A stretch of 64,000 nt of DNA from an uncultured Hyphomicrobiales bacterium. GTDB lineage: Bacteria > Pseudomonadota > Alphaproteobacteria > Rhizobiales > Beijerinckiaceae. A model generated the notes under the pieces. It did no database searches. It was not told the origin of the DNA and saw nothing but the letters and a program-made list of their open reading frames with translations. The stretch is taken from contig CAINED010000049.1 of NCBI GenBank assembly GCA_903847605.1, positions 62,001 through 126,000 of the forward strand. The letters run 5' to 3'. A program made the position numbers and the translations under genes. Positions 36,701 through 44,797 of this stretch are shown here, one piece after another. Each line of letters begins with the position of its first letter. The stretch's first letter is position 1.

Positions 36701-38253
36701 ACGGCCTCGCGGGAGACGACCATCTCGATGGCGGCGCCGGCAACGATTTCCTGCGCGGCGGCCCCGGCGCTGACGAACTCGATGGCGGCGCCGGCAATGA
36801 TACGATCAGCTATGCGGGATCGAACGGCCTCATCGTCGATCTCTCGAGCGGGCGCGCCTATAATGGCGATGGCGCTGGCGACATCATCGTCAACGTCGAG
36901 AATGTCATCGGTTCCGCGAATGCCGATCTTATCAATGGCGACCAGTTCAACAACATTCTCGATGGCGGCGATAGCAATGACACGATCAACGGCGGCATCG
37001 GCGCGGATACGCTGATCGGCGGTGCAGGCATCGACACGCTGAATTACGTGGGATCGGCTGGCGTCACCGTGAATTTCACCACGAATGTCTTCACGGGCGG
37101 CGAAGCGACGGGAGATATCGCAACGGGCTTTGAAAACATCACTGGGTCGGACAACAACGACTCGCTCACGGGCGATGCGGAAGCCAACATCCTCGATGGT
37201 CGCAATGGCGACGATGCACTGAGCGGCGCTGCCAACAATGATCGCCTCATCGGTGGCGCAGGCAACGACAGATTGCAGGGTGGCGCGGGCAATGACGAGT
37301 TGATCGGCGGCACCGGCAACGACCTCTACTATGTCGACAGCATGGGCGACGTGATCACAGAGACTGCCGGGCAGGGCACGATGGATCGCGTCTATGCCTA
37401 TGGCAACTACCAGCTCGCCGCGGGCGTAGAGGCCGAATATTTTTACGCCTATGCGGGCACAACGGGTCTCACGCTCACAGGCAATGAATTCGACAACCGC
37501 ATCTATGGCGCGCTCACCGGCAGCGACACACTTTTCGGCGGCGCTGGCAATGACATCCTCGATGGACGCACGGGTGCGGACGCCATGCATGGCGGTCTGG
37601 GCAACGATACGTTCTACGTCGACAATGCCGGCGATTCGGTATTCGATAACGCCGGCGAGGGTACGCTCGACCGCGTCTATGCGAGCGTCAATTTCCAGCT
37701 GACCGCGGGTCAGGAAATCGAACGGCTTTATGCCAACGCGGGCGCTACCGGCCTCGCGCTTGCCGGCAACGAACTCGCCAACAGGCTTTACGGCGCGAAC
37801 GGTGGCAATGATGCGCTCGATGGCGGCGCGGGTGGGGATGTTCTCTATGGCTATGCCGGCAATGACCGGCTGTCCGGCGGCGCCGGCGTCGATTCGCTCT
37901 ACGGCGGCGCGGGCAACGATATTTTCGTTCTGACGAGAAACGCTGCCGACCGCGACACGATCCGCGATTTCATATCGGCGGACGACCAGATCGAAATTTC
38001 CGCTGGCCTGTTCGGCGCGGGTCTTGCGGCGGGAACGCTGTCGGGGGCGCAGTTCGTTTCCAACCTGACCGGACTTGCAACAGACGGGGGCAGCGGTTCG
38101 ACACGCTTCGTTTTAAACCGCACGAACGGCGCGCTCTATTTCGATGCCGATGGCGCGGGCAGCGGGGGACGGGTGCAGATTGGCTATGTGTTGGGAGCCG
38201 ATGGCGCGCCCGCACTCACCCTTGGATCAGCTGATTTCACCATCGTTGCCTGA
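33799..38253 (+). CDS. secreted copper-radical oxidase (galactose/glyoxal oxidase-like) with PA14 and RTX repeats
   Basis: 1484 residues with no N-terminal signal peptide, as expected for type I secretion. Residues 1-370 form a kelch-type propeller and 372-470 an E-set domain, as in AA5 oxidases. The expected copper and radical residues are present: C70 (DIFCAAALV), Y126 (RWYPT), Y325-H326 (PRLYHSTAL) and H412 (THTFNMEAR). The Tyr/His pair to axial His spacing of 86 equals that of galactose oxidase. A PA14 domain follows (about 474-612, SDDGSRLYIDG), then two tandem beta-sandwich modules starting LVNGSFEI and AVNGGFQI (about 630-780, 788-930), then many GGxGNDxLx calcium repeats (about 940-1400) and an RTX C-terminal end with probable type I signal. 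It likely oxidises extracellular alcohols or aldehydes, producing H2O2. No type I exporter genes lie nearby. GAGG precedes the ATG. Confidence 0.88.
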   Translation: MPAQTQGTWSTLQSWPLVAIHATITRDGRILTFGSDHLGHQTGEFIYDVYDPVTGTHTTLPNGTQTDIFCAAALVVPGTTDIVIAGGDSRPLGVINQGVSDVNIFDSVTNSLSTSPTGVMNYQRWYPTMVSLASGQIVILGGRDINGIGIDTPEIYTHGEGWRRLPGAIDDDLIYDVLYPRAWLNSSGEVIYFAAGDGNDGIYQVRSLDVSGDGSTEVYGNLPFAVDWQSPAIMYEAGHILIMATNGELWTMDVTGATPVFAQTQTLSQDRNWANMTVLADGSVLITGGTSAGNWEYGADTTAAIWSPATGTITYGPDEANPRLYHSTALLLADGTVISMGGGSSGESENDYLDAQIYRPTYLYDDNGNLAVRPVISAAPLSLAPGETFAITVDNASSIQRLTFVKNGSTTHTFNMEARMVSLDFTVGANNTINVTLPENINEITAGDWMLFAWNADGVPSVASIITVMPTQAVYDGTGDLTAEFFSISSNVHSLDAINWNTTPAHIERALEVAEQGTSAFYPGGPSDDFAVRYSGNFNVSADGNYTFYLTSDDGSRLYIDGVAVANGGGSSSASTTTVNRTLSAGTHTIEVRYFDDSGNATLDLDWSGPGFAREQMRFDGAQTNKLVNGSFEIANLFSGSYTYQEIAGWQSSNGQFEMRASGYSGVATTGGRNYTEINGVQGSVWQAVLTESGRSYNLSFDLAGKPGAIASSSVEVLWNGVVIGTIAPANSNWNSYRFSVTGTGGRDILEFRPPSSDTDSNGAFVDAVVLNAVGVETIDHHDEAEKAVNGGFQIPNIAAGTTRSFANGALYGWANATGATIDVIDQSGAQAIDLDSTANADTVYQNIRTRNGGVYELYFETALQSLNSGANAFEVLWNNEVIATITPNSTVLSRYIFTVTGTGGLDRISFRESGTQGDLTGALIDNVGLLDTGEHCHCTDGDDHNDTIVGSAGNDHLVGGGGDDNLDGLAGDDHLDGGAGNDFLRGGPGADELDGGAGNDTISYAGSNGLIVDLSSGRAYNGDGAGDIIVNVENVIGSANADLINGDQFNNILDGGDSNDTINGGIGADTLIGGAGIDTLNYVGSAGVTVNFTTNVFTGGEATGDIATGFENITGSDNNDSLTGDAEANILDGRNGDDALSGAANNDRLIGGAGNDRLQGGAGNDELIGGTGNDLYYVDSMGDVITETAGQGTMDRVYAYGNYQLAAGVEAEYFYAYAGTTGLTLTGNEFDNRIYGALTGSDTLFGGAGNDILDGRTGADAMHGGLGNDTFYVDNAGDSVFDNAGEGTLDRVYASVNFQLTAGQEIERLYANAGATGLALAGNELANRLYGANGGNDALDGGAGGDVLYGYAGNDRLSGGAGVDSLYGGAGNDIFVLTRNAADRDTIRDFISADDQIEISAGLFGAGLAAGTLSGAQFVSNLTGLATDGGSGSTRFVLNRTNGALYFDADGAGSGGRVQIGYVLGADGAPALTLGSADFTIVA

Positions 38254-38366
38254 ATGCTTGGCGGCATCGCGGGATGTTGCCGCCTTGACGCGCGCGCCCG
38301 CCCGGGCGAAGGGAAACGCCCATCGTTTTTCGGCCCTCCATGCGGCCTTCCGACCCTCCGAGACCC

Positions 38367-39158
38367 ATGATCCGCTCCGCCCTGATGAATGTGATGACCT
38401 CTGCCGCGATCAAGGCCGGCCGCGGTCTCAAGCGCGATTTCGGCGAGGTCGAAAACCTGCAGGTTTCCATCAAGGGCCCCGGGGATTTCGTCACTATAGC
38501 GGACAAAAAGGCCGAAAAAACGCTGTTCGAGGAACTCTCCAAAGGGCGGCCGGGCTATGGCTTCCTGATGGAAGAGGGCGGCGAGATCGAAGGTTCGGAC
38601 AAGTCCCATCGCTGGATCATCGATCCGCTCGATGGCACCACGAATTTCCTGCATGGTTTGCCGGTCTTTGCGATTTCGCTGGCGCTGGAGCGCGAGGGGC
38701 AACTGGTTGCGGCCGTCGTCTATAATCCGGCGACCGACGAGACGTTTCTGGCCGAAAAGGGACAGGGCGCCTGGTACAATAACCATCGCATGCGCGTTTC
38801 CGCCCGCCGCGACATGGCCGAGTGCCTGATTGGCTGCGGCGTGCCGCATCTCGGCAAGGCCAAGACCCATACGAAGTTCAAGGCGGAACTTTCCGCCGTC
38901 ATGGCGCGCGCACACAATATCCGCCGCATGGGCGCTGCCGCGCTCGATCTCGCGATGGTGGCGAGCGGTCGGCTCGACGCCTATTGGGAGCGAGATCTTG
39001 CCGCCTGGGACATAGCGGCCGGCATCTTGCTGGTGAAGGAAGCCGGCGGCTACGTCACCGATGCCGATGGGGGCGACACCATGATGGCGAGCGGCTCCAT
39101 CTGCGTCGGCAACGATCAGATTCACAGGGCATTGCTGTCTCTGCTGAAGACCGCCTGA
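38367..39158 (+). CDS. suhB: inositol monophosphatase family protein
   Basis: 263 residues. Li+-sensitive Mg2+-dependent phosphatase signatures: metal glutamate in LMEEGGEI (E69/E70), WIIDPLDGTTNFLHG (D86, D89) and the C-terminal AAWDIAAGILLVKEAGG. It hydrolyses inositol or similar sugar phosphates; SuhB homologues also bind RNA polymerase/ribosome assembly factors in enterics. ATG 38367 is preferred; nine more codons are open. It is followed 89 bases later by the motor-like pair on the same strand. Confidence 0.92.
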   Translation: MIRSALMNVMTSAAIKAGRGLKRDFGEVENLQVSIKGPGDFVTIADKKAEKTLFEELSKGRPGYGFLMEEGGEIEGSDKSHRWIIDPLDGTTNFLHGLPVFAISLALEREGQLVAAVVYNPATDETFLAEKGQGAWYNNHRMRVSARRDMAECLIGCGVPHLGKAKTHTKFKAELSAVMARAHNIRRMGAAALDLAMVASGRLDAYWERDLAAWDIAAGILLVKEAGGYVTDADGGDTMMASGSICVGNDQIHRALLSLLKTA

Positions 39159-39247
39159 CCAGACCGCTTGGAAACCGCCACAAACTTCCCCTAGATTAGG
39201 GCCCGAATCTGGCCGCGCTCCCTGCGCCGCCCAAGAGGCCCGACTCC

Positions 39248-40204
39248 ATGGCGCTGATCCGCGACCCCAACCGCCTCTCCTCGCCTTTCGTCTTTCTGCT
39301 GCGCATGTTCGTCTTTTTGGCGCTGGCGGGCTTTGTCGCGCTGATTCTATACAAGCAGATCATCGCGGCTTTTCAGGCCAATCCAGGCCTTAACGCGCTG
39401 ATCCTTGGCGTGCTCGCCATCGGTATCGTTCTCGCCATCGTGCAGGTCTGGCGTCTGGTGCCTGAGGTGCGCTGGGTCAACGCCATGCGGCTTGGCGAAG
39501 AAGGCTCGGTTCGTCCGCCTGTCTTGCTTGCGCCGATGCAAACCCTGCTCGGCGATGGCCGAACGGGGTCTATCTCCACGATCACCCTGCGCGCCATCCT
39601 CGATTCCATCGGCGCGCGTCTCGACGAATCGCGCGAGATTGCGCGGTACCTGACGGGACTGCTCGTCTTCCTCGGGTTGCTGGGCACGTTCTGGGGCCTG
39701 CTCGAAACCGTGGGTTCCATCGGCACGGTGATCAAGTCGATGCGTGGCGGCAGTGACGCCACCGTGATGTTCGACGATCTCAAGAATGGACTTTCCGCGC
39801 CTATCGCAGGCATGTCGATCGCCTTCACTTCGTCGCTCTTCGGCCTCGCGGGTTCGCTGATTCTCGGTTTTCTCGATCTTCAGGCAGGGCAAGCACAGAA
39901 TCGCTTCTACAATGAGCTTGAAAACAACCTGACGGCCATCGCGACGGACCCGCTGGCGGATGCCGCCGCGCGTGGTGCGATTCCGCAGGAACTCGCCGAC
40001 GCGATCGCGAAACTCACGGCGACAGCGCCGACGAGCAATACGACGACAGCGCTCGCAAATCTTGCTGAAGGCGTGCACGGGCTCGTCAAACATATGCGCA
40101 GCGAACAGCAGATGATCCGCGACTGGGTGCAGGCGCAGGCGGACCAGCAACGCGCCATCAAGACCTTGCTCGAGCGCATCGCATCAGAAGCGGAGCGCCG
40201 CTGA
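39248..40204 (+). CDS. MotA/TolQ/ExbB-family membrane protein
   Basis: 318 residues. Two hydrophobic segments lie near the N-terminus (about 16-38 and 46-66) and two more in the conserved channel core: GLLVFLGLLGTFWGLLETV (about 138-156) and PIAGMSIAFTSSLFGLAGSL (about 186-205). A polar tail of about 85 residues follows. The core is that of proton-channel stators (MotA, TolQ, ExbB). The partner is the OmpA/MotB-like protein encoded next, with a one-base overlap (TGATG). The pair is probably an ion-driven envelope motor anchored to murein, not a flagellar stator, because no flagellar genes are near. Load or function unknown. Confidence 0.85.
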   Translation: MALIRDPNRLSSPFVFLLRMFVFLALAGFVALILYKQIIAAFQANPGLNALILGVLAIGIVLAIVQVWRLVPEVRWVNAMRLGEEGSVRPPVLLAPMQTLLGDGRTGSISTITLRAILDSIGARLDESREIARYLTGLLVFLGLLGTFWGLLETVGSIGTVIKSMRGGSDATVMFDDLKNGLSAPIAGMSIAFTSSLFGLAGSLILGFLDLQAGQAQNRFYNELENNLTAIATDPLADAAARGAIPQELADAIAKLTATAPTSNTTTALANLAEGVHGLVKHMRSEQQMIRDWVQAQADQQRAIKTLLERIASEAERR

Positions 40205-41226
40205 TGGCGGTTGGGCGCGCGCGCAAGCGATTTGGCGGCATCGACTACTGGCCCGGTTTCGTCGACGCGCTCTCGGTCATGCTGATGAGCATGATCTTCC
40301 TGCTGTCGGTCTTCATGCTCGGCCAGTATTTCCTGTCGCGCGAAGTCAGCGGCAAGGACGATGCGCTGGCCAAACTCAACCGCCAGATCGAGGAACTGAC
40401 GTCGCTGCTGGCGCTTGAGCGCACGCGCGGCTCGGAGAACGACTCCAATCTTTCGCAACTGATGGCGACGCTCGACGCTGCGAAAAGAGATCAGGCGCGC
40501 TTGCAGGGATTGCTCGATGCAGGCCGCAGCGGAGCGAACGAGGCAACGGGAAAGCTCACGGCCACCGAGCGCGCGCTGGAAGCGGAGAAGCTCCTGTCTG
40601 CGCGCGCGGCGGCGCAGGTCGATATTCTCAACCAGCAGATTGCCGCGCTGCGCCGCCAGCTTGCGGCGCTCGAGGAAGCACTCGAAACTTCCGGCAAGAA
40701 GGATCGCGAGTCGCAAGCACGCATCGCCGATCTCGGTTCGAGGCTGAACGTAGCGCTGGCGCAGAAGGTGCAGGAACTCGCGCGTTACCGTTCCGACTTC
40801 TTCGGCCGCTTGCGCGAAATCCTGGGCAATCGTCCGGGCGTGCGCGTCGTCGGCGACCGCTTCGTGTTTGAATCCGAAGTTCTCTTCGACACGGGCAAAT
40901 CGGAAATGAATGCGGCGGGGCGTGTCGAGTTGGACAAGCTTGCCTCCGCGCTGAGCGATCTAGAAAAGGAAATACCACCTGAAATTCCATGGATCATGCG
41001 TGTCGATGGCCATACGGACAGACGCCCGCTCACAGGCGCGCGCACGAATTGGGAATTGTCGAGCGAGCGCGCCATCGCCGTCGTCAAGTATCTCGTCACG
41101 AAAGGCGTTGCGCCGCAGCGCCTTCTTGCGGCAGGATTTGGCGAATTCCAGCCCATTGATCCCGGCGAAAGCGAAGAGGCGCATCGCCGCAATCGCCGCA
41201 TCGAACTCAAACTGACGGAACGCTAG
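40204..41226 (+). CDS. OmpA/MotB-family peptidoglycan-binding protein with long coiled coil
   Basis: 340 residues. A short basic N-terminus leads to YWPGFVDALSVMLMSMIFL. The single membrane helix (about 20-43) carries D21 where MotB has its proton-conducting Asp. A coiled coil of about 135 residues (48-185, rich in Leu heptads) comes next, then an OmpA-like domain with LFDTGKSEMNAAGR, VDGHTDRRP and NRRIELKL, which binds diaminopimelate in murein. It forms a stator complex with the MotA-like protein and is translationally coupled to it. The long periplasmic coiled coil distinguishes it from flagellar MotB. Confidence 0.87.
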   Translation: MAVGRARKRFGGIDYWPGFVDALSVMLMSMIFLLSVFMLGQYFLSREVSGKDDALAKLNRQIEELTSLLALERTRGSENDSNLSQLMATLDAAKRDQARLQGLLDAGRSGANEATGKLTATERALEAEKLLSARAAAQVDILNQQIAALRRQLAALEEALETSGKKDRESQARIADLGSRLNVALAQKVQELARYRSDFFGRLREILGNRPGVRVVGDRFVFESEVLFDTGKSEMNAAGRVELDKLASALSDLEKEIPPEIPWIMRVDGHTDRRPLTGARTNWELSSERAIAVVKYLVTKGVAPQRLLAAGFGEFQPIDPGESEEAHRRNRRIELKLTER

Positions 41227-41230
41227 CCGC

Positions 41231-41656
41231 ATGCATGATGTCTATATTCACTCGTTTCTGCGGCCTGATCACTGGGATGTCGCGGATATCTGGATCGCCA
41301 ACTGGGATTCCACTCAGCCCGAAATGACGGCCTGGGCGCGCCACGACTGGGTCTTTCACAAACTGGAAGAGATGCATGATCGCGGCGCGACCACATTCTG
41401 CGCGCTGAACAAGCGCACGGGCGGAATCGCGGGCTTTGTCACTCTGGATGCCAAGCGCGGCGTATTGATGCGCATCGCGGTCGCCTCGAGCGCGCGCGGC
41501 TCGGGCGTTGCATCCTCGCTGCTCGATCGCGCCAAGGCTTTCGCGCCGGATGGTCTGACGGCGGATATACCTGCGGACAACAACCGCGCGAAAAGCTTTT
41601 TCCTTCGCGAAGGTTTTCAGCCCGTCGATGGGTCTGCAAAGCTGGCGTGGCGGTAA
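41231..41656 (+). CDS. GNAT N-acetyltransferase
   Basis: 141-residue acetyl-CoA-dependent transferase. LMRIAVASSARGSGVASSLLD is the motif A acetyl-CoA loop (RGSGVA), and NNRAKSFFLREGF is motif B. It starts four bases after the stop of the OmpA-like gene and is likely in the same transcript. The substrate is unknown. It converges on the ABC exporter gene with one base between the stops. Confidence 0.85.
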   Translation: MHDVYIHSFLRPDHWDVADIWIANWDSTQPEMTAWARHDWVFHKLEEMHDRGATTFCALNKRTGGIAGFVTLDAKRGVLMRIAVASSARGSGVASSLLDRAKAFAPDGLTADIPADNNRAKSFFLREGFQPVDGSAKLAWR

Positions 41657-41657
41657 T

Positions 41658-43493
41658 CTATTCCGCCGCAGCCGCCTGTCTGGCGTTTGCGTTCGTATCG
41701 AACTGCAAGCGCGCAAGACGCGCATAGAGCCCGTCTAGCGCAACGAGCGAGGCATGCGTGCCCTCTTCGACGATGCGGCCCTCTTCGAGAACGAGTATGC
41801 GGTCTGCCTTGAGCACGGTTGCAAGCCGGTGCGCGATCACGATGGTCGTGCGCGTCCCCATGAGGTTTTCGAGCGCCTGCTGCACCAGCGTTTCGTTTTC
41901 GGCGTCGAGGGCCGATGTGGCTTCGTCGAGCAATAATATCGGCGCATCCTTGAGAATGGCGCGAGCGATGGCGATGCGCTGCTTCTGGCCACCCGACAAA
42001 GTGACACCCCGTTCGCCGACGCGCGTATCATAGCCCTGCGCGAGGTCGCTCACGAATTCGTCGGCGGCCGCGCGTTTCGCCGCAGCGATGATTTCTTCGC
42101 GCGATGCGCTCTCGCGCCCGTAGCCGATGTTTTCCGCAATCGTCGTGCCGAAGATGAAAGGGTCTTGTGGAACGAGTGCAATGCGCGCGCGCAGCTCCGA
42201 TGGATCGGCTGTCTTGAGATCAACGCCGTCAATGAGTATGCGGCCGGCCTGCGGGTCGTAGAAACGCATCAGCAGTTGAAAGAGCGTCGATTTGCCGGCG
42301 CCCGAGGGCCCAACGATCGCCAGCGTTTCTCCGCCCTTCACGTTAAAGGAAATGGCGTGCAGCGCATTGCTGTCTGGCCGCGACGGATAAGCAAAGCTCA
42401 CTTCGTCGAGTATGATTTCGCCGCGCGGCGGCTCGGGCATTTTCTGCGGATGAGCGGGCGCAGCGATATCCGGCTTCACTTCGAGAATTTCGGCGATGCG
42501 CCCCGCTGCGCCGGCAGCCGCCGAAATCTCGCTCCACACTTCCGAGAGTTGTCCTAGCGCGCTCGCGCCAAAGACAGCGTAAAGGACGAACTGCCCAAGC
42601 AACCCGCCGCTGATGCGCCCCGCGAGCACGTCGCGTGCGCCGAGCCACAAGACCGCCACGACGCTGGCAAAAGCGAGAAAAATGGCTATGGCCGTCAGCA
42701 CGGCGCGCGCGGACGTCGCCGAACGCGCCGCGCCATACGCTTCCTCGACGGCGCCGCCAAAGCGCGCATTCGTGTGCGGTTCGGCGTTGAAGGCCTGCAT
42801 CGTCCTGACAGCGCCGAGATTTTCCGCCGCGAAAGCGGATGCTTCCGCTAGGGTATCCTGGGCGCGTCGCGAACGCTGGCGCACGCCCCGTCCGGCAGCG
42901 ACAAGCGGGAAGACGATCACGGGGATCGCGCCAAGCACGAGGCCAGACAGCTTCGGGCTTGTGTAGATCATCATCGAGATCGCGCCGATGAACATGAAGA
43001 GATTGCGCAGCGCGACCGATGCCGAGGAGCCGAAGGCGGATTTCATCTGCGTCGTATCGGCGGTCAGGCGCGAGACGAGTTCCCCCGTGCGCGCGCTGTC
43101 GTAAAAGCGGGCATCGAGCCGTGACAGATGGGCGAAGACGTCGCGGCGCAGGTCCGTCACGACGCGCTCGCCAAGCGTTATGACGAGGAAGTAGCGGCTG
43201 GCGGAGGCAATGGCGAGAACGGCAACAACGGCGATCATCACGCCGAAATAGCGGTCGATCAGGCCCGCGCCCTCCGGCGAGAAGCCATGGTCAATCATGC
43301 CGCGCAGGGCGACGGGAACCGTCAGCGTGGCCACAGAGGCGACCGTCAGGGCGAGGAAGGCCGCGGCAATCCAGCCCTTGTAGCGCGAGGCGTAGGGCAG
43401 GAGGGGCAGGAGCGCCCTGAGCGAGGTCTTCGGCGTGGGCGATGCGCCGTGTTGCGGGTTTGCGACCGCCTGAGGGTTCGAGGTCTGCGTCAT
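41658..43493 (-). CDS. MsbA-like ABC exporter (fused permease and ATPase)
   Basis: 611 residues: six membrane helices (about 35-330) followed by a nucleotide-binding domain with Walker A VGPSGAGKSTLFQLL, Q-loop LVPQDPFIFG, signature LSGGQKQRIAIARAI, Walker B ILLLDEATSALD and switch histidine IAHRLATV. Half-transporters of this type dimerise to export lipids, lipid A precursors or drugs. The family is close to MsbA and multidrug exporters, and the sequence cannot separate them. It is divergent from rpmE across 224 bases. No partner half-transporter gene is adjacent. Confidence 0.9.
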   Translation of the reverse strand: MTQTSNPQAVANPQHGASPTPKTSLRALLPLLPYASRYKGWIAAAFLALTVASVATLTVPVALRGMIDHGFSPEGAGLIDRYFGVMIAVVAVLAIASASRYFLVITLGERVVTDLRRDVFAHLSRLDARFYDSARTGELVSRLTADTTQMKSAFGSSASVALRNLFMFIGAISMMIYTSPKLSGLVLGAIPVIVFPLVAAGRGVRQRSRRAQDTLAEASAFAAENLGAVRTMQAFNAEPHTNARFGGAVEEAYGAARSATSARAVLTAIAIFLAFASVVAVLWLGARDVLAGRISGGLLGQFVLYAVFGASALGQLSEVWSEISAAAGAAGRIAEILEVKPDIAAPAHPQKMPEPPRGEIILDEVSFAYPSRPDSNALHAISFNVKGGETLAIVGPSGAGKSTLFQLLMRFYDPQAGRILIDGVDLKTADPSELRARIALVPQDPFIFGTTIAENIGYGRESASREEIIAAAKRAAADEFVSDLAQGYDTRVGERGVTLSGGQKQRIAIARAILKDAPILLLDEATSALDAENETLVQQALENLMGTRTTIVIAHRLATVLKADRILVLEEGRIVEEGTHASLVALDGLYARLARLQFDTNANARQAAAAE

Positions 43494-43717
43494 GGCCGTT
43501 CTTTACGCTCTTTGCCCTCGGCTTGAAAACTCCCGCTGCATGACGGCGGATTGGGCCGCTGTGGCTTGCTCCGGCGGGGGGCTTCATGTATAGGGCCGCA
43601 TCCCGCAGGCACGACCTCCGCTACGCCCGGCGTTCCGGATCGGTTTCCTGTTGACAGAATTCGACCTGATGGCCCGCCACCTGGCAGCCGCGACGGTCAG
43701 GACCAAGGAACACGACC

Positions 43718-43948
43718 ATGAAGGCCGATACTCATCCCGATTATCACATGATCAAGGTCGTCATGACCGACGGCACCGAATACATGACCCGCTCGACTTG
43801 GGGCAAGGAAGGCGACACGCTGAACCTCGACATCGACCCCAAGACCCACCCGGCCTGGACCGGTGGCAGCGCCCAGCTCATGGACCGTGGCGGCCGTCTG
43901 TCGCGCTTCAGCGCCCGCTTCGGCAATATCGGCGGCGCGAAGAAGTAA
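43718..43948 (+). CDS. rpmE: 50S ribosomal protein bL31
   Basis: 76 residues. [43 protein letters not shown] and the C-terminal FGNIG are typical of alphaproteobacterial L31. The zinc-binding cysteines of the C+ form are absent, as usual in this class. AAGGA precedes the ATG. TTGACA at 43651-43656 may be the -35 element, but no convincing -10 follows. Confidence 0.96.
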   Translation: MKADTHPDYHMIKVVMTDGTEYMTRSTWGKEGDTLNLDIDPKTHPAWTGGSAQLMDRGGRLSRFSARFGNIGGAKK

Positions 43949-43976
43949 GCGCCCTTCAGCCAGTCAGGAATTTTGG

Positions 43977-44008
43977 AAACGGCGTCCCTCGGGGCGCCGT
44001 TTTCTTTT
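43977..44008 (+). terminator. Rho-independent terminator of rpmE
   Basis: AAACGGCG (43977-43984) pairs with CGCCGTTT (43995-44002) and is followed by TCTTTT. Confidence 0.85.
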
Positions 44009-44024
44009 CGCGCGAGGCAGACAA

Positions 44025-44048
44025 AGAAAAGCCCCGGCGAACCGGGGC
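44025..44048 (-). terminator. Rho-independent terminator of rcdA
   Basis: GCCCCGG and CCGGGGC (44031-44048) form a seven-pair stem with a tetraloop. On the minus strand a TTTTC run follows, 33 bases after the rcdA stop. Confidence 0.8.
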
Positions 44049-44080
44049 AATAAGTCAGTCTGTCTGGAGCTTGTGGATCG

Positions 44081-44617
44081 TCAGCCTGCGCGCGTGCGAA
44101 AGGCTTCCTGCAACATCGCCATTTGCGACATGAGGGCGGCCGGTGCGGCGAGCGCCTGCGCGGGGGTCTCGGCATAGATGACGCGATCAAGATGCAGGAT
44201 GCGCTCCTGAAGGCGTAGGGAGCGGTGAACCAGCGTACGCAGGTTTTCCGGCAGGCGCTCGAAGACTTCGGCGCGGGAAGCGAGATCCTGATGGGTCAGC
44301 TTGACCTTGTGCTTCTCCGTGGCGGCCTGCGTGAGGGACATCTCGCCTTCGTTGACGGCGCGTTGAAGCAGGAGCCAAGAGGCAAGCTGCATGAGTCGGG
44401 TCGTGAGGCGCATGCTCTCGGAAGCATAGGCGAGAGCATCGGTGCGTTGCAGGACGCGCGACTCGCTGCGGCCTGCGCCATCGAGATAGCTCGCGGCTTC
44501 CTCGACGAGGCTCATGCCCTCCTTGAAGAGGGCTTTGAACATCTCCGAAGAGGCCAGTTTCTGGCCGAAGGAGACCGTGTTCGACTTCGCCGGGAAGTTC
44601 ATGATCTTTGCCGCCAT
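44081..44617 (-). CDS. rcdA: RcdA/DUF1465 family protein, CtrA-degradation adaptor homologue
   Basis: 178 residues, all-helical. VSFGQKLASSEMFKALFKEGMSLVEEAASYLDG is shortened here to its core SLVEEAASYLDGAGR, the DUF1465 signature. In Caulobacter, RcdA is an adaptor that helps localise CtrA for ClpXP proteolysis at the G1-S transition. The C-terminus is flexible. ATG 44617 is chosen (MAAKIMNFPAKS); ATG 44602 is possible. Upstream, several TTAA half-sites (44690-44736, including TTAA-N6-TTAA-GG-TTAAC) suggest CtrA or similar control of this gene, but none is a perfect box. Confidence 0.85.
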   Translation of the reverse strand: MAAKIMNFPAKSNTVSFGQKLASSEMFKALFKEGMSLVEEAASYLDGAGRSESRVLQRTDALAYASESMRLTTRLMQLASWLLLQRAVNEGEMSLTQAATEKHKVKLTHQDLASRAEVFERLPENLRTLVHRSLRLQERILHLDRVIYAETPAQALAAPAALMSQMAMLQEAFRTRAG

Positions 44618-44716
44618 AGATCCGTTCCTGCCTTTTGCGGCGTCGCAAATTGTTACGGGCCGCTTGTTACGGCGGCATGGCAGCAACATTAACGCCAAAG
44701 CACGCGGACGGGTCAT

Positions 44717-44736
44717 TTAATCTTTCTTAAGGTTAA
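44717..44736. promoter_or_regulatory. cluster of TTAA half-sites upstream of rcdA
   Basis: TTAA at 44717, 44727 and 44733 (last as TTAAC) lies about 100 bases before rcdA. The spacing (6, then 2) is not the canonical N7, so this is at best a degenerate CtrA region. Confidence 0.25.
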
Positions 44737-44797
44737 CGCGGCGGCGGCGCATGGCAAGCGTTTCCGGCCGGGATATCGAAACCCGCCAAATCGGCGC

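Noticed and set aside
36600-37930. Dense short repeats that could suggest a CRISPR array or satellite DNA
   Set aside because: The period is nine codons-worth of GGxGxDxLx and always in frame; spacers are coding. These are RTX calcium-binding repeats.
39248-41226. Zorya anti-phage system (ZorA/ZorB are also MotA-like and OmpA/MotB-like)
   Set aside because: No ZorC, ZorD or ZorE-type gene follows; a GNAT protein and an ABC exporter do. The MotA-like tail is short. The pair looks like a chromosomal envelope motor.
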